DNA from: Bradyrhizobium diversitatis
GTDB lineage: Bacteria; Pseudomonadota; Alphaproteobacteria; Rhizobiales; Xanthobacteraceae
Length of the DNA stretch: 64,000 nt
Direction of reading: 5' to 3'
NCBI RefSeq assembly: GCF_016031635.1
Contig: NZ_JACEGD010000030.1
Span: 1 to 64,000 of the forward strand
Of the stretch, positions 45,328 to 53,005 are shown piece after piece. The notes under the pieces are model-generated. The model searched no databases. It had not been told where the DNA came from and was given only the letters and a program-made list of their open reading frames with translations. The position numbers and the translations under genes were made by a program. Each line of letters opens with the position of its first letter. Position 1 is the stretch's first letter.

Positions 45328-46785
45328 ATGCAACCAACACCTCGGTGGATGGCCGAAAACATGAACGACTTGCACGCCGAATTGGGTTACGCAACCGCGC
45401 TGGAACTGAAGGCGCGCTTTGAACGCCGCGAGCTCTCGCCGGTAGAGGCCGTATCGGGCATTCTCGACCGGATCGCGGCGCTCGAGCCGGCGATCAACGC
45501 GTTCTCCGTGGTGATGCGAGACGACGCATTGGCGGCAGCACGGGATTCCGAGCGGCGCCTGCGCAGCGGAGAGGCTCGGCCTCTCGAAGGAATTCCCGTC
45601 ACGATCAAAGACGCGTTCGGTGTTGCCGGCTACGAAACGGCGACCTGCACGCATGCGCTGAAGGGCCCTGTTGCCCGCGAGGATAACATCGTCGTGGCGC
45701 GACTGCGCGATGCCGGCGCGATCATCCTCGGCAAGACCACGATGTCCGAATTCGGCTGGTCCGGCATCAGCCGCAATCCGGTGACGGGCGTGACGCACAA
45801 CCCATGGAAGCGCGGCTTCAATGCCGGCGCCTCGTCTGCAGGCGCAGGCGCAGGTGCAGCAGCCGGCTACGGACCGCTGCACCTCGGCTCGGATGGAGCC
45901 GGCTCGATCCGGATGCCGTCCCATTTCTGCGGCGTCTTCGGCTTGAAGCCGACCTTTGGCCGGGTCCCCTACGCGCCGGTCTCCAACAACGACTACGCCA
46001 CCTATATCGGCCCGATGACGCGAACCGTCGCCGATGCCGCGCTGATGCTGGAGACAATGGCCGGCCCGCATCCGCTCGACCACACATCCTGCGAAGCGGC
46101 GCCCGATGCCTACCTCGCGAAGCTGAAGGCCTCGATGAAGGGCAAGCGCATCGCTTTCAGCCCGGACCTCGGTCACGCCCGTGTCGATGACGAGATCGCA
46201 GGAATCGTTGCATCGGCGGCCAAGGTCTTTGCCGGAGAGCTTCAGGCCGAAGTGGAGATCGTGACGCCGCAATGGGGGCCGCAGGGACCGGAGCTCGGGC
46301 GCTTCTTCTGGGCGGCTCTCTGGGGGCGCCGGGCTGGACTGCTGCCGGAATGGGAAGGCAGCATGGGCAGCGACCTCGTCGCCTGCATTCGCGAGGGAGC
46401 CAACTATTCCGCGACCGAGTACATGAACATGCGCGAGCGCAAATTCGCGTACGTCGCGCAGATATCGAGCTTTCTCGAGGATTGGGATTATCTCGTCACG
46501 CCGGTCGCCTCGGTTGCGGCCTTTCCCGTCGAGCGGGTCAGGCCGGAACACTGGCCCGAGCACGATTGGGATTGGCTTGAATGGTCGGAATTCCTCTACC
46601 CCTTCAACATGTCGAGCCACCCGGCGGCGAGCGTGCCTTGCGGCATGACCCGCGCCGGCCTGCCCGTGGGCCTGCAGATCGTCAGCCGTCGCTTCGCCGA
46701 TCTTGGCGTCCTGCAGGCAGCCGCCGCCTTCGAGGCTGCAATGCCGTGGAGACAGCGTCGTCCCGACATCGCGATGCCGAGCTGA
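45328..46785 (+). CDS. Amidase signature family hydrolase
   Basis: This is an amide hydrolase of up to 485 residues with the Ser-cisSer-Lys triad: Lys in GIPVTIKDAFGVAGYETATC, cis-Ser in FNAGASSAGAGAGAAAG (the usual GGSSGG is altered to GASSAG) and nucleophile Ser in GSDGAGSIRMPSHFCGVFGLKPTFG. The start could be 45328, 45349 or 45361; family similarity begins near LHAELGYATALELKARF, and no choice has a strong ribosome site. It releases ammonia and an acid from an unknown amide. Its position between a binding protein and an aminotransferase points to catabolism of an amide or amino compound. Confidence 0.92.
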   Translation: MQPTPRWMAENMNDLHAELGYATALELKARFERRELSPVEAVSGILDRIAALEPAINAFSVVMRDDALAAARDSERRLRSGEARPLEGIPVTIKDAFGVAGYETATCTHALKGPVAREDNIVVARLRDAGAIILGKTTMSEFGWSGISRNPVTGVTHNPWKRGFNAGASSAGAGAGAAAGYGPLHLGSDGAGSIRMPSHFCGVFGLKPTFGRVPYAPVSNNDYATYIGPMTRTVADAALMLETMAGPHPLDHTSCEAAPDAYLAKLKASMKGKRIAFSPDLGHARVDDEIAGIVASAAKVFAGELQAEVEIVTPQWGPQGPELGRFFWAALWGRRAGLLPEWEGSMGSDLVACIREGANYSATEYMNMRERKFAYVAQISSFLEDWDYLVTPVASVAAFPVERVRPEHWPEHDWDWLEWSEFLYPFNMSSHPAASVPCGMTRAGLPVGLQIVSRRFADLGVLQAAAAFEAAMPWRQRRPDIAMPS

Positions 46786-46815
46786 CGCGCGGCCCCAAAT
46801 CCGACAGGACACTCC

Positions 46816-48090
46816 ATGATGAGAAATTCGAAGGACTCCGAACTGTGCGAACGCGCACGGCAGGTGATCCCGAAGGGCATGTATGGTCACGAATCGGTCG
46901 CCCTTCTTTCAGAGGACTTTCCGCAATTCTTCTCGCGAGCCGAGGGAGCCTATCTCTGGGACTGCGATCACAACCGCTACGTCGACTACATGTGTGCGTT
47001 CGGTCCCAATCTGCTCGGCTACCGGCACCGCGGCATCGAGGAAGCCGCACGGGCTCAGGCCGCGATGGGAGACACCATGACCGGCCCCTCCGAGGCCATG
47101 GTCGTGCTTGCGGAAGACCTCGTATCGATGATCGGGCATGCGGCCTGGGCCATGTTCTGCAAGAACGGAAGCGATGCGACCTCGATGGCGATGGTGACGG
47201 CACGGGCTTATCGGGATCGCCGCAAAATTCTCGTCGCGAAGGGCGCCTATCACGGCGCCGCCCCCTGGAATACTCCCAACATGAAGGGCATCACCGCGGA
47301 GGACCGGGCCCACATCATCTATTTCGACTACAACGACCTCGACAGTGCGACGGAGGCGTTTCGCAAGGCCGCTGGCGACGTCGCCGGCGTCTTCGCGACG
47401 CCATTCCGTCACGAGACGTTCAACGACCAGTACGCGCCCTCGGCCGACTATGCGCTTGGACTGAGGAAGCTCTGCGATGATGCGGATGCGCTGCTGATCC
47501 TCGACGAGGTACGCACCGGCTTTCGCCTCTCGCGCGACTGCAGCTGGTCGGTGCACGGGGTTCAGCCCGATCTCAGCGCATGGGGCAAGGTGCTCGCCAA
47601 CGGCTATCCGATCTCGGCCCTTCTCGGCTCGGAGAAGGCCCGCAGCGCAGCGTCGAGCATCTACGTCACGGGATCCTTCTGGTTCTCCGCCGTGCCGATG
47701 GCGGCGGCGATCGCGACCCTGCGGGAGATCCGGACGACCGATTATCTCGAACGGATCATCGCCAATTCCACGCGGCTGCGGGCGGGGATCGCGGCGCAGG
47801 CCTCCGCGCACGGCATTGCGGTTCGCCAGACCGGACCGTCGCAGATGCCGCAAATCCTGTTCGACGACGATCCGGACATGCGGAAGGGTTACTTCTGGGC
47901 CGGCTTTGCAGTTCGGTCCGGGGCCTACCTTCACCCCTATCACAACATGTTCTTCAACGCTGCCCTGACGACGGACGACATCGACAACACGCTCGACATC
48001 ACGGACAGAGCCTTCGCCGAACTGAAGAGGCGGCTGCCGTCCTTGCCCGCCCAATCGAACGAGCTGGTGCTGCAACGCCTTGGACTTTGA
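46816..48090 (+). CDS. Class III aminotransferase (glutamate-1-semialdehyde aminomutase-like)
   Basis: This is a PLP enzyme of 424 residues. Features are VIPKGMYGHESV, the cofactor loop FCKNGSDATSMAM, YHGAAPWNTP, the PLP-Asp region LLILDEVRTGFRLS and the Schiff-base Lys in LSAWGKVLANGYPISALLG. The sequence is closest in style to the GSA aminomutase branch, but the local context argues for a catabolic omega-aminotransferase rather than tetrapyrrole synthesis. The gene starts 30 bases after the amidase, so the two are cotranscribed with the binding protein. ATG 46816 or the next codon may be used. Confidence 0.92.
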   Translation: MMRNSKDSELCERARQVIPKGMYGHESVALLSEDFPQFFSRAEGAYLWDCDHNRYVDYMCAFGPNLLGYRHRGIEEAARAQAAMGDTMTGPSEAMVVLAEDLVSMIGHAAWAMFCKNGSDATSMAMVTARAYRDRRKILVAKGAYHGAAPWNTPNMKGITAEDRAHIIYFDYNDLDSATEAFRKAAGDVAGVFATPFRHETFNDQYAPSADYALGLRKLCDDADALLILDEVRTGFRLSRDCSWSVHGVQPDLSAWGKVLANGYPISALLGSEKARSAASSIYVTGSFWFSAVPMAAAIATLREIRTTDYLERIIANSTRLRAGIAAQASAHGIAVRQTGPSQMPQILFDDDPDMRKGYFWAGFAVRSGAYLHPYHNMFFNAALTTDDIDNTLDITDRAFAELKRRLPSLPAQSNELVLQRLGL

Positions 48091-48375
48091 ACCTGGGCGT
48101 TGAAGACGATGGGCGCTGAAGGTTGAGCGGCGCAATCATTCGAGCATAGTTCCAGCGCGGTCAGTTATCCCGCCGGTTACAATGACCTTGACCGCCTCAT
48201 TGGTCATGTGAGCAGTTCAAGCGGCAAGGTCGTCTTCTGTTCACAGGCTGCAATGTGGAGCTGCAAGGCCGATGGTCCGCAAAACTGCGGCCGCGTCCAC
48301 ATAAAGTTGCTGCCGCGATGCGAAGGCGTGACGAGCGCGGCGGCGACTCTGCTCATCCTACGGACTGTGTCACGC
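48091..48375. other. Intergenic region before the Gly/Tyr-rich gene
   Basis: The 347-base gap from 48091 to 48437 has no convincing open frame, repeat or terminator. The only clear signal is the FixK-type box at 48376-48389. Confidence 0.6.
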
Positions 48376-48389
48376 TTGATCTAGATCAA
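48376..48389 (+). promoter_or_regulatory. Perfectly palindromic FixK2/FNR box
   Basis: TTGATCTAGATCAA is a perfect 14-base palindrome and an ideal TTGA-N6-TCAA site. A class II promoter would start near 48424, 14 bases before the ATG of the Gly/Tyr-rich gene. The symmetric site could also act leftward, but no gene begins there. Confidence 0.82.
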
Positions 48390-48437
48390 GCCAGCCACGG
48401 CAGCGCCATCCCGGAAAGGCGTGGCCGCGCTTCGACG

Positions 48438-48821
48438 ATGAAATCGATGGTCGATCGGAACACCACTGAAGTGCGATGGGTTGGCGGCTGGCGCGGCGGC
48501 GGCTACGGCTATCGCGGCGTCGGATCGGGCTACCGCGGTCGTGGTTGGGGCTATCGGGGCAGCTGGGGTTATCGCGGCTACGATTATCGCGGGCTCGGTT
48601 ATGGTGCGGTTGCCGGCGCCGTCGGCGGCGGCGCGATTGCGCGGAGCGCTTATTACCGCGGCTATGGCGGGTACTACGGTGGCGGTGGCTACTATGGCGG
48701 TTATCCGGCCTACGGCTACAGCTCCCCGGCCGCATCGTATTACGGTTATGGCGGCGGCAACTACGGCTATGGCTATGGCGGCGACAATTGCTCGCCCTCC
48801 GGCAGCTACTGGGCCTATTAG
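48438..48821 (+). CDS. Gly/Tyr/Arg-rich low-complexity protein
   Basis: This is a 127-residue low-complexity protein. The body alternates Gly, Tyr, Arg and Trp (VGSGYRGRGWGYRGSWGYRG) around a glycine-zipper-like hydrophobic stretch (GYGAVAGAVGGGAIA), then Tyr/Gly repeats, and ends NCSPSGSYWAY. Proteins of this type in Bradyrhizobium normally carry a Sec signal. Here the N-terminus is MKSMVDRNTTEVRWVGGWRG with no hydrophobic core, so it may be cytoplasmic, or the signal may have been lost by deletion. A perfect FixK-type box lies 49 bases upstream. An open frame extends upstream but has no better start. Confidence 0.7.
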   Translation: MKSMVDRNTTEVRWVGGWRGGGYGYRGVGSGYRGRGWGYRGSWGYRGYDYRGLGYGAVAGAVGGGAIARSAYYRGYGGYYGGGGYYGGYPAYGYSSPAASYYGYGGGNYGYGYGGDNCSPSGSYWAY

Positions 48822-48914
48822 CGGGAACGCATTCGCCTCTTCGGAGGATGGCTTGCCGCGCGCCGCCATTCCCCGACAGGCCAATTCACGCCCGTGCCGA
48901 CAAGCAGCAGCACC

Positions 48915-50015
48915 TCATTCCTGACCCGCCGGCGGGACGACATACAGGGTCAGGGCAAACACGGCGTAGATGAAGATCATCAAGGCGCCGACGAACCATG
49001 CCGAGCGACCGCTTGTGGTGATGAAGGTCGCCGTAACAGTTGCAATCATCACCATTGTGACGGCGCCCGGCCAGAACTGAAGGTTCATCGGCGTCGGTCC
49101 CACGACGTAGCTCAGCAGCACCAGTGCAGGTGCAACGAATAGCGCGATCTGCGAGGCGCTGCCGAGCGCAATGCTGACGACCATGTCGAGCCGGTCCTTG
49201 CGCGCCGCGGCAAACGCCACCGCGAATTCGGCGGCCGCACCGACCAGCGAAACGATGATGAAGCCGACGAAGGCCGGACTCATTCCGAAGGTTTCCGCCG
49301 CCTTCTGCACCGATTCCACGAAGATCTCGCTCACCAGCGCGACCAGCACGGTGACGACCAGCAGCGTTCCGACGGCAACCCCGATCGGCCAGTGCGCTTC
49401 CTCGTGCTCGCCGTGATCGGCGCTTGCGAACAATTCCTTGTGTGTCCCGAGCGAGAACCACAGGCCCAGCGCGTAAGCGACGATGAGGAGCATCGAAATG
49501 CCGACGCTCAGCTTGTGAAGGACGCCTCCGCCCTGCGGCAGATGTTCGAGGTCGGCGACGGCCGAAGGCGCCAGCAGCGCGACCGTTGCCATCAACAACA
49601 AGCCGGACGAGAGCCGCGCGCCGGCGCGGTTATACTCCTGCACATGGTAGCGCATGCCGCCGATCAGCAGGCAGGCGCCGAGCATGAATATCGCGTTGGT
49701 CACGATCGCGCCCGCAATCGAGGCCTTCACCAGCATGTACTGGCCCGCCCGCAGTGCCGTGATGGCGATGATCAACTCCGTCAGATTGCCGAGCGTTGCA
49801 TTGAGCAGTCCGCCCACGGCATCGCCGGTCTTGGCAGCGACCGTTTCTGTGGCGTGGCTGAGCAGCGCCGCCAGCGGCACGATCGCAAGCACGGCCAGCA
49901 CGAAGAGCAGCGTGTGGGAGTGCGGCGCAGCCGCATCGGCCACCAGCACGATGGGTACAAAGACCAGCATCCAGAGCAAAGGGGTGTCCCGGATTTCCCT
50001 GAGCAAAGCTCCCAT
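48915..50015 (-). CDS. ChaA-like calcium/proton antiporter (CaCA superfamily)
   Basis: This is an inner-membrane cation/proton exchanger of 366 residues, the same length as E. coli ChaA. Both inverted repeats carry the CAX signature: NATLGNLTELIIAITALRAG in the N-half and SLVGAAAEFAVAFAAARKD in the C-half. An acidic, His-containing loop (ADHGEHEEAHWP) separates the halves. About 11 helices are evident. ATG 50015 has GGCGGAG upstream. It should expel Ca2+ (or Na+/K+ at high pH) in exchange for protons. A perfect FixK-type box 61 bases upstream suggests induction under low oxygen. Confidence 0.93.
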   Translation of the reverse strand: MGALLREIRDTPLLWMLVFVPIVLVADAAAPHSHTLLFVLAVLAIVPLAALLSHATETVAAKTGDAVGGLLNATLGNLTELIIAITALRAGQYMLVKASIAGAIVTNAIFMLGACLLIGGMRYHVQEYNRAGARLSSGLLLMATVALLAPSAVADLEHLPQGGGVLHKLSVGISMLLIVAYALGLWFSLGTHKELFASADHGEHEEAHWPIGVAVGTLLVVTVLVALVSEIFVESVQKAAETFGMSPAFVGFIIVSLVGAAAEFAVAFAAARKDRLDMVVSIALGSASQIALFVAPALVLLSYVVGPTPMNLQFWPGAVTMVMIATVTATFITTSGRSAWFVGALMIFIYAVFALTLYVVPPAGQE

Positions 50016-50075
50016 ATCGACTCCGCCTTCCATCGATGCGTTGATGGATGGTCTGGCGGCCCTGCGGGGTGAGTA

Positions 50076-50089
50076 TTGATCTGCCTCAA
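50076..50089 (-). promoter_or_regulatory. FixK2/FNR-type box upstream of the ChaA-like gene
   Basis: The plus strand reads TTGATCTGCCTCAA, a full match to TTGA-N6-TCAA. The centre at 50082.5 predicts a start near 50041, leaving about 26 leader bases before the ATG at 50015. Spacing is like that of fixN and fixG. Apart from the hairpin at 50295-50331, the rest of the 323-base gap shows nothing further. Confidence 0.78.
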
Positions 50090-50294
50090 GGCGAGACGGC
50101 GCGCCGCCAAATGGCGTGAGGCCGGACATCACGCATCGTGAGAATGCGCCCTCGTTCACGACCGCCGGCACGATAGCATCATGCCAGTGTTTTGCCCGAC
50201 GGGTCAACGTGATCGAGGTCACGGATGTCGTCACGAGGCTCCTCGAAAAATCCCTTGTCGATCAGGGGGCCTTCTACTGTGCATGGGGTTGTTT

Positions 50295-50331
50295 TCGCGA
50301 TTTTGTCTTGAGCCCACCAAAAAAATCGCGA
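50295..50331. repeat. Stem-loop downstream of the dehydrogenase gene
   Basis: TCGCGATTTT (50295-50304) pairs with AAAATCGCGA (50322-50331), loop 17 bases. It lies 8 bases beyond the stop of the dehydrogenase gene. No T-run follows the stem on the minus strand, so it is at best a weak terminator or an mRNA end-protecting structure. Confidence 0.5.
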
Positions 50332-50338
50332 GACCTCC

Positions 50339-51400
50339 TCACCCTCCCTGCAGGATCTCCGCAATCGCGGCCCCCGCTGCGATGGTGCCGAGCTTGCCGC
50401 CGACGTCGCGCGTGGTCCTGCCCTCGCCGATCGCCTTCGCCACCGCTGCCTCGATCGCGCGCGCAGCCTCCTCATAGCGCACGGCGCCGCTGTTCTCGCC
50501 ATGCCAGGCCAGCAGCAAGGCCGACGACAGGATCAACGACACCGGATTGGCGACGTCCTGCCCCGCAATGTCGGGCGCCGAACCGTGCGCGGCCTGCGCC
50601 ATGGCATAGCGGTCGCCGACATTGAGCGAGCCGCCGAGGCCCAGGCTGCCGGAGAGTTCCGCCGTGAGATCCGACAGGATGTCGCCGAACATGTTGGTCG
50701 CGACGATGACGTCGAAGCGGTCAGGATTGCGCACCACATGCGCCATCATGGCATCGACCAGGATGTCGTCGACATCGAGGTCGGGATACGTCCTTGCCGC
50801 CGCGCGGCAGATGTCCAGGAACATGCCGTCCCCGATCTTGAGCACATTGGCCTTGTGCACGATGGTCAGATGCTTGCGCCGCTTCATCGCGAGCCGGCAG
50901 GCGGCGTGCGCGATGCGCTCGCAGCACGCCCGCGTGATCCTTCGCAGCGAGATCACGACGTCAGGCGTGACCAGCATCTCGCCATTGCCCTGCTCCATGT
51001 TGCGGTCGGCGTAGAATCCTTCGGTGTTCTCGCGCACCACGACGAGGTCGAACTCGCCGAGGCGGCCGGGCCGCCCGGCATAGGTGCGCGCGGGCCTGAC
51101 ATTGGCGTAGAGATCGAGGCTCTTGCGGAAGTGCCGCGACGGATTGATCTCGCCATGCGCCTCGTCCTTGAAGTCGAAGGTCGCGGTCGGCCCCAGGATC
51201 AGCCCATCGGCCGTGCGGGCGATGTCGAGCAGCTCGGGGCGGACGGTGGTGCCTGATAGCCTCAAGCTCACGTGACCGACCGCGTGCTCCTCCAGGCGCA
51301 GATTGAGCTGGAAGCGCTCGGAGGCTGCCCGCAGCACGCCCGTTGTCGCGGTCGTGATCTCCGGTCCGATGCCGTCGCCGGGCAACACGACGATATGCAT
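50339..51400 (-). CDS. Isocitrate/isopropylmalate dehydrogenase family protein
   Basis: This is a metal-dependent, NAD(P)-linked beta-decarboxylating dehydrogenase of 353 residues. The family start is MHIVVLPGDGIGPEI. The substrate Arg and Tyr/Lys positions are in LDLYANVRPARTY, VVRENTEGFYADR and IVHKANVLKIGDGMF, and the metal Asp residues in FDVIVATNMFGDILSDLTAELSGSLGLGGS. C-terminal HGSAPDIAGQDVANPVSLILS binds the cofactor. Which acid it uses (isopropylmalate, isocitrate, tartrate or homoisocitrate) cannot be settled by reading. GGAGAG precedes the ATG. It is divergent from an MFS efflux gene. Confidence 0.9.
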   Translation of the reverse strand: MHIVVLPGDGIGPEITTATTGVLRAASERFQLNLRLEEHAVGHVSLRLSGTTVRPELLDIARTADGLILGPTATFDFKDEAHGEINPSRHFRKSLDLYANVRPARTYAGRPGRLGEFDLVVVRENTEGFYADRNMEQGNGEMLVTPDVVISLRRITRACCERIAHAACRLAMKRRKHLTIVHKANVLKIGDGMFLDICRAAARTYPDLDVDDILVDAMMAHVVRNPDRFDVIVATNMFGDILSDLTAELSGSLGLGGSLNVGDRYAMAQAAHGSAPDIAGQDVANPVSLILSSALLLAWHGENSGAVRYEEAARAIEAAVAKAIGEGRTTRDVGGKLGTIAAGAAIAEILQGG

Positions 51401-51583
51401 GGCGCTCTCCTAAGATTGCAACAGCCGCCGTGATCATACGCCGGTGGATGGCATCAGCGCCCAACCTTCGCGCATACACAGCATGCGCGCTTGTGCCTGT
51501 GGCAGGCGGCCCGGCCGTAGTACATGCCGAGAGGCCCCAGCTCCGCCGCCGGAGCAACGCGCGAACGCAATGACAACGAGGCA

Positions 51584-52972
51584 ATGACAATCACGTTACC
51601 GGCCGCCACGCGCGAGCCCGATCACACCATGTCCGATGGCCTGCCGGCCGGCCAGCGGCGCTGGGCCATCGCTGCGATCTTCACCGCGCTGGCGATGGCC
51701 TCGCTCGACACCGCGATCGCCAACATCGCCCTGCCCGCCATCGCCGCCGATCTGCATGTGAGCCCGGAGCAGTCGGTCTGGGTCGTCAACGTCTACCAGA
51801 TCGCGCTGGTCGCGACGCTGCTGCCGCTGGGCGCGCTCGGCGAGATCGTCGGACACCAGCGCATCTATCTCGGCGGCCTCATTCTGTTCACCATCGCCTC
51901 GCTGCTCTGCGCGGTGGCGTGGTCGCTGGACAGCCTGCTCGTCGCGCGCACGCTGCAGGGCCTGGGCGCGAGCGGCATCATGAGCGTCAACACCGCGCTG
52001 GTGCGCTTCGTCTATCCCGGACGGCTGCAGGGCCGCGGTTTCGGCCACAACGCGCTGGTGGTCGCGACCGCCTTCACCTTCGGTCCCTCGATCGCCTCCG
52101 CCATCCTGGCGATCGGCCCGTGGCCCTGGCTGTTCGCCGTCAACATCCCGTTCGGCCTCGTCGCCATCGGCATCGGCTTTGCGATGCTGCCGAAGACCCC
52201 GCGCGCCGATCATGGTTTCGATTTTCTCGGCGCGATCCTCGCCGTCGCCTGCCTCGGCCTGTTCATCACCGGCATCGGCAGCGCCGCGCACAATTTGTCG
52301 CCGGTGGTCGTGGGCATCGAACTGGTCTCCGCCCTCGCGCTCGGCTTCATCCTGACGCGCCGCCATGCCGGCCATCCCGCGCCGATGCTGCCGATCGATC
52401 TGTTCAGCCGGCCGATGTTCGCGCTGTCGGCGGCGACCGCGGTGTGCTCCTTCGCGGTGCAGGGGCTCGCCTTCGTCTCGCTGCCGTTCTACTTCGAGGA
52501 CGTGCTCGGCCGCTCTCAGGTCGAGACCGGCTTCTTCATGACGCCCTGGCCGCTGGTGGTCGGCATCATGGCGCCGATCGCGGGACGCCTCTCCGACCGC
52601 TATGCCGTCGGCCTGCTCGGCGGCATCGGCCTCGTGCTGCTCGGCCTCGGCATGGCGCTGCTCGCCATGCTGCCGGCCAATCCTGCGATTCCCGACATCA
52701 TCTGGCGCATGGTGATCTGCGGCATGGGGTTCGGCTTCTTCCAGGCGCCGAACATGAAGGCGGTGATGTCGAGCGCGCCGCCGCACCGCAGCGGCAGCGC
52801 CTCGGGCATCGTCGCCACTGCGCGCCTGACGGGACAGACGACCGGCGCGGCGCTCGCCGCCGCCTGCTTCGCGCTCGCGGGTCACGACGGCGCGACACTG
52901 GCGCTCGCGCTTGGCGCAGGCTTTGCCGCGCTCGGCAGCGTGATGAGCTTCCTGCGGCTCGCCGTGAAGTAG
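51584..52972 (+). CDS. MFS drug-efflux transporter, DHA2 (14-helix) type
   Basis: This is a 462-residue membrane carrier of the DHA2 group. The helix 1 motif is ALAMASLDTAIANIALPAIA, followed by VWVVNVYQIALVATLLPLG and GEIVGHQRIYLGG, then the motif C-like region ALVVATAFTFGPSIASAIL. Thirteen or fourteen helices can be drawn. ATG 51584 (MTITLPAATREPD) has only GAGG close upstream; a second ATG at MSDGLPAG is possible. Such pumps export cationic drugs or metabolites. It ends 33 bases from the converging PLA2-like gene. Confidence 0.92.
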   Translation: MTITLPAATREPDHTMSDGLPAGQRRWAIAAIFTALAMASLDTAIANIALPAIAADLHVSPEQSVWVVNVYQIALVATLLPLGALGEIVGHQRIYLGGLILFTIASLLCAVAWSLDSLLVARTLQGLGASGIMSVNTALVRFVYPGRLQGRGFGHNALVVATAFTFGPSIASAILAIGPWPWLFAVNIPFGLVAIGIGFAMLPKTPRADHGFDFLGAILAVACLGLFITGIGSAAHNLSPVVVGIELVSALALGFILTRRHAGHPAPMLPIDLFSRPMFALSAATAVCSFAVQGLAFVSLPFYFEDVLGRSQVETGFFMTPWPLVVGIMAPIAGRLSDRYAVGLLGGIGLVLLGLGMALLAMLPANPAIPDIIWRMVICGMGFGFFQAPNMKAVMSSAPPHRSGSASGIVATARLTGQTTGAALAAACFALAGHDGATLALALGAGFAALGSVMSFLRLAVK

Positions 52973-53005
52973 ACCGGACGCGTTGGCGCGCTTTTCAGGC
53001 GACCC

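Noticed and set aside
50192-50207. TTGC...TCAA near 50200 as a second FixK box
   Set aside because: The half-sites are separated by eight bases, not six.
50295-50331. Strong intrinsic terminator for the dehydrogenase gene
   Set aside because: The stem is good, but the sequence after it on the minus strand is AAACAACC, not a T-run.
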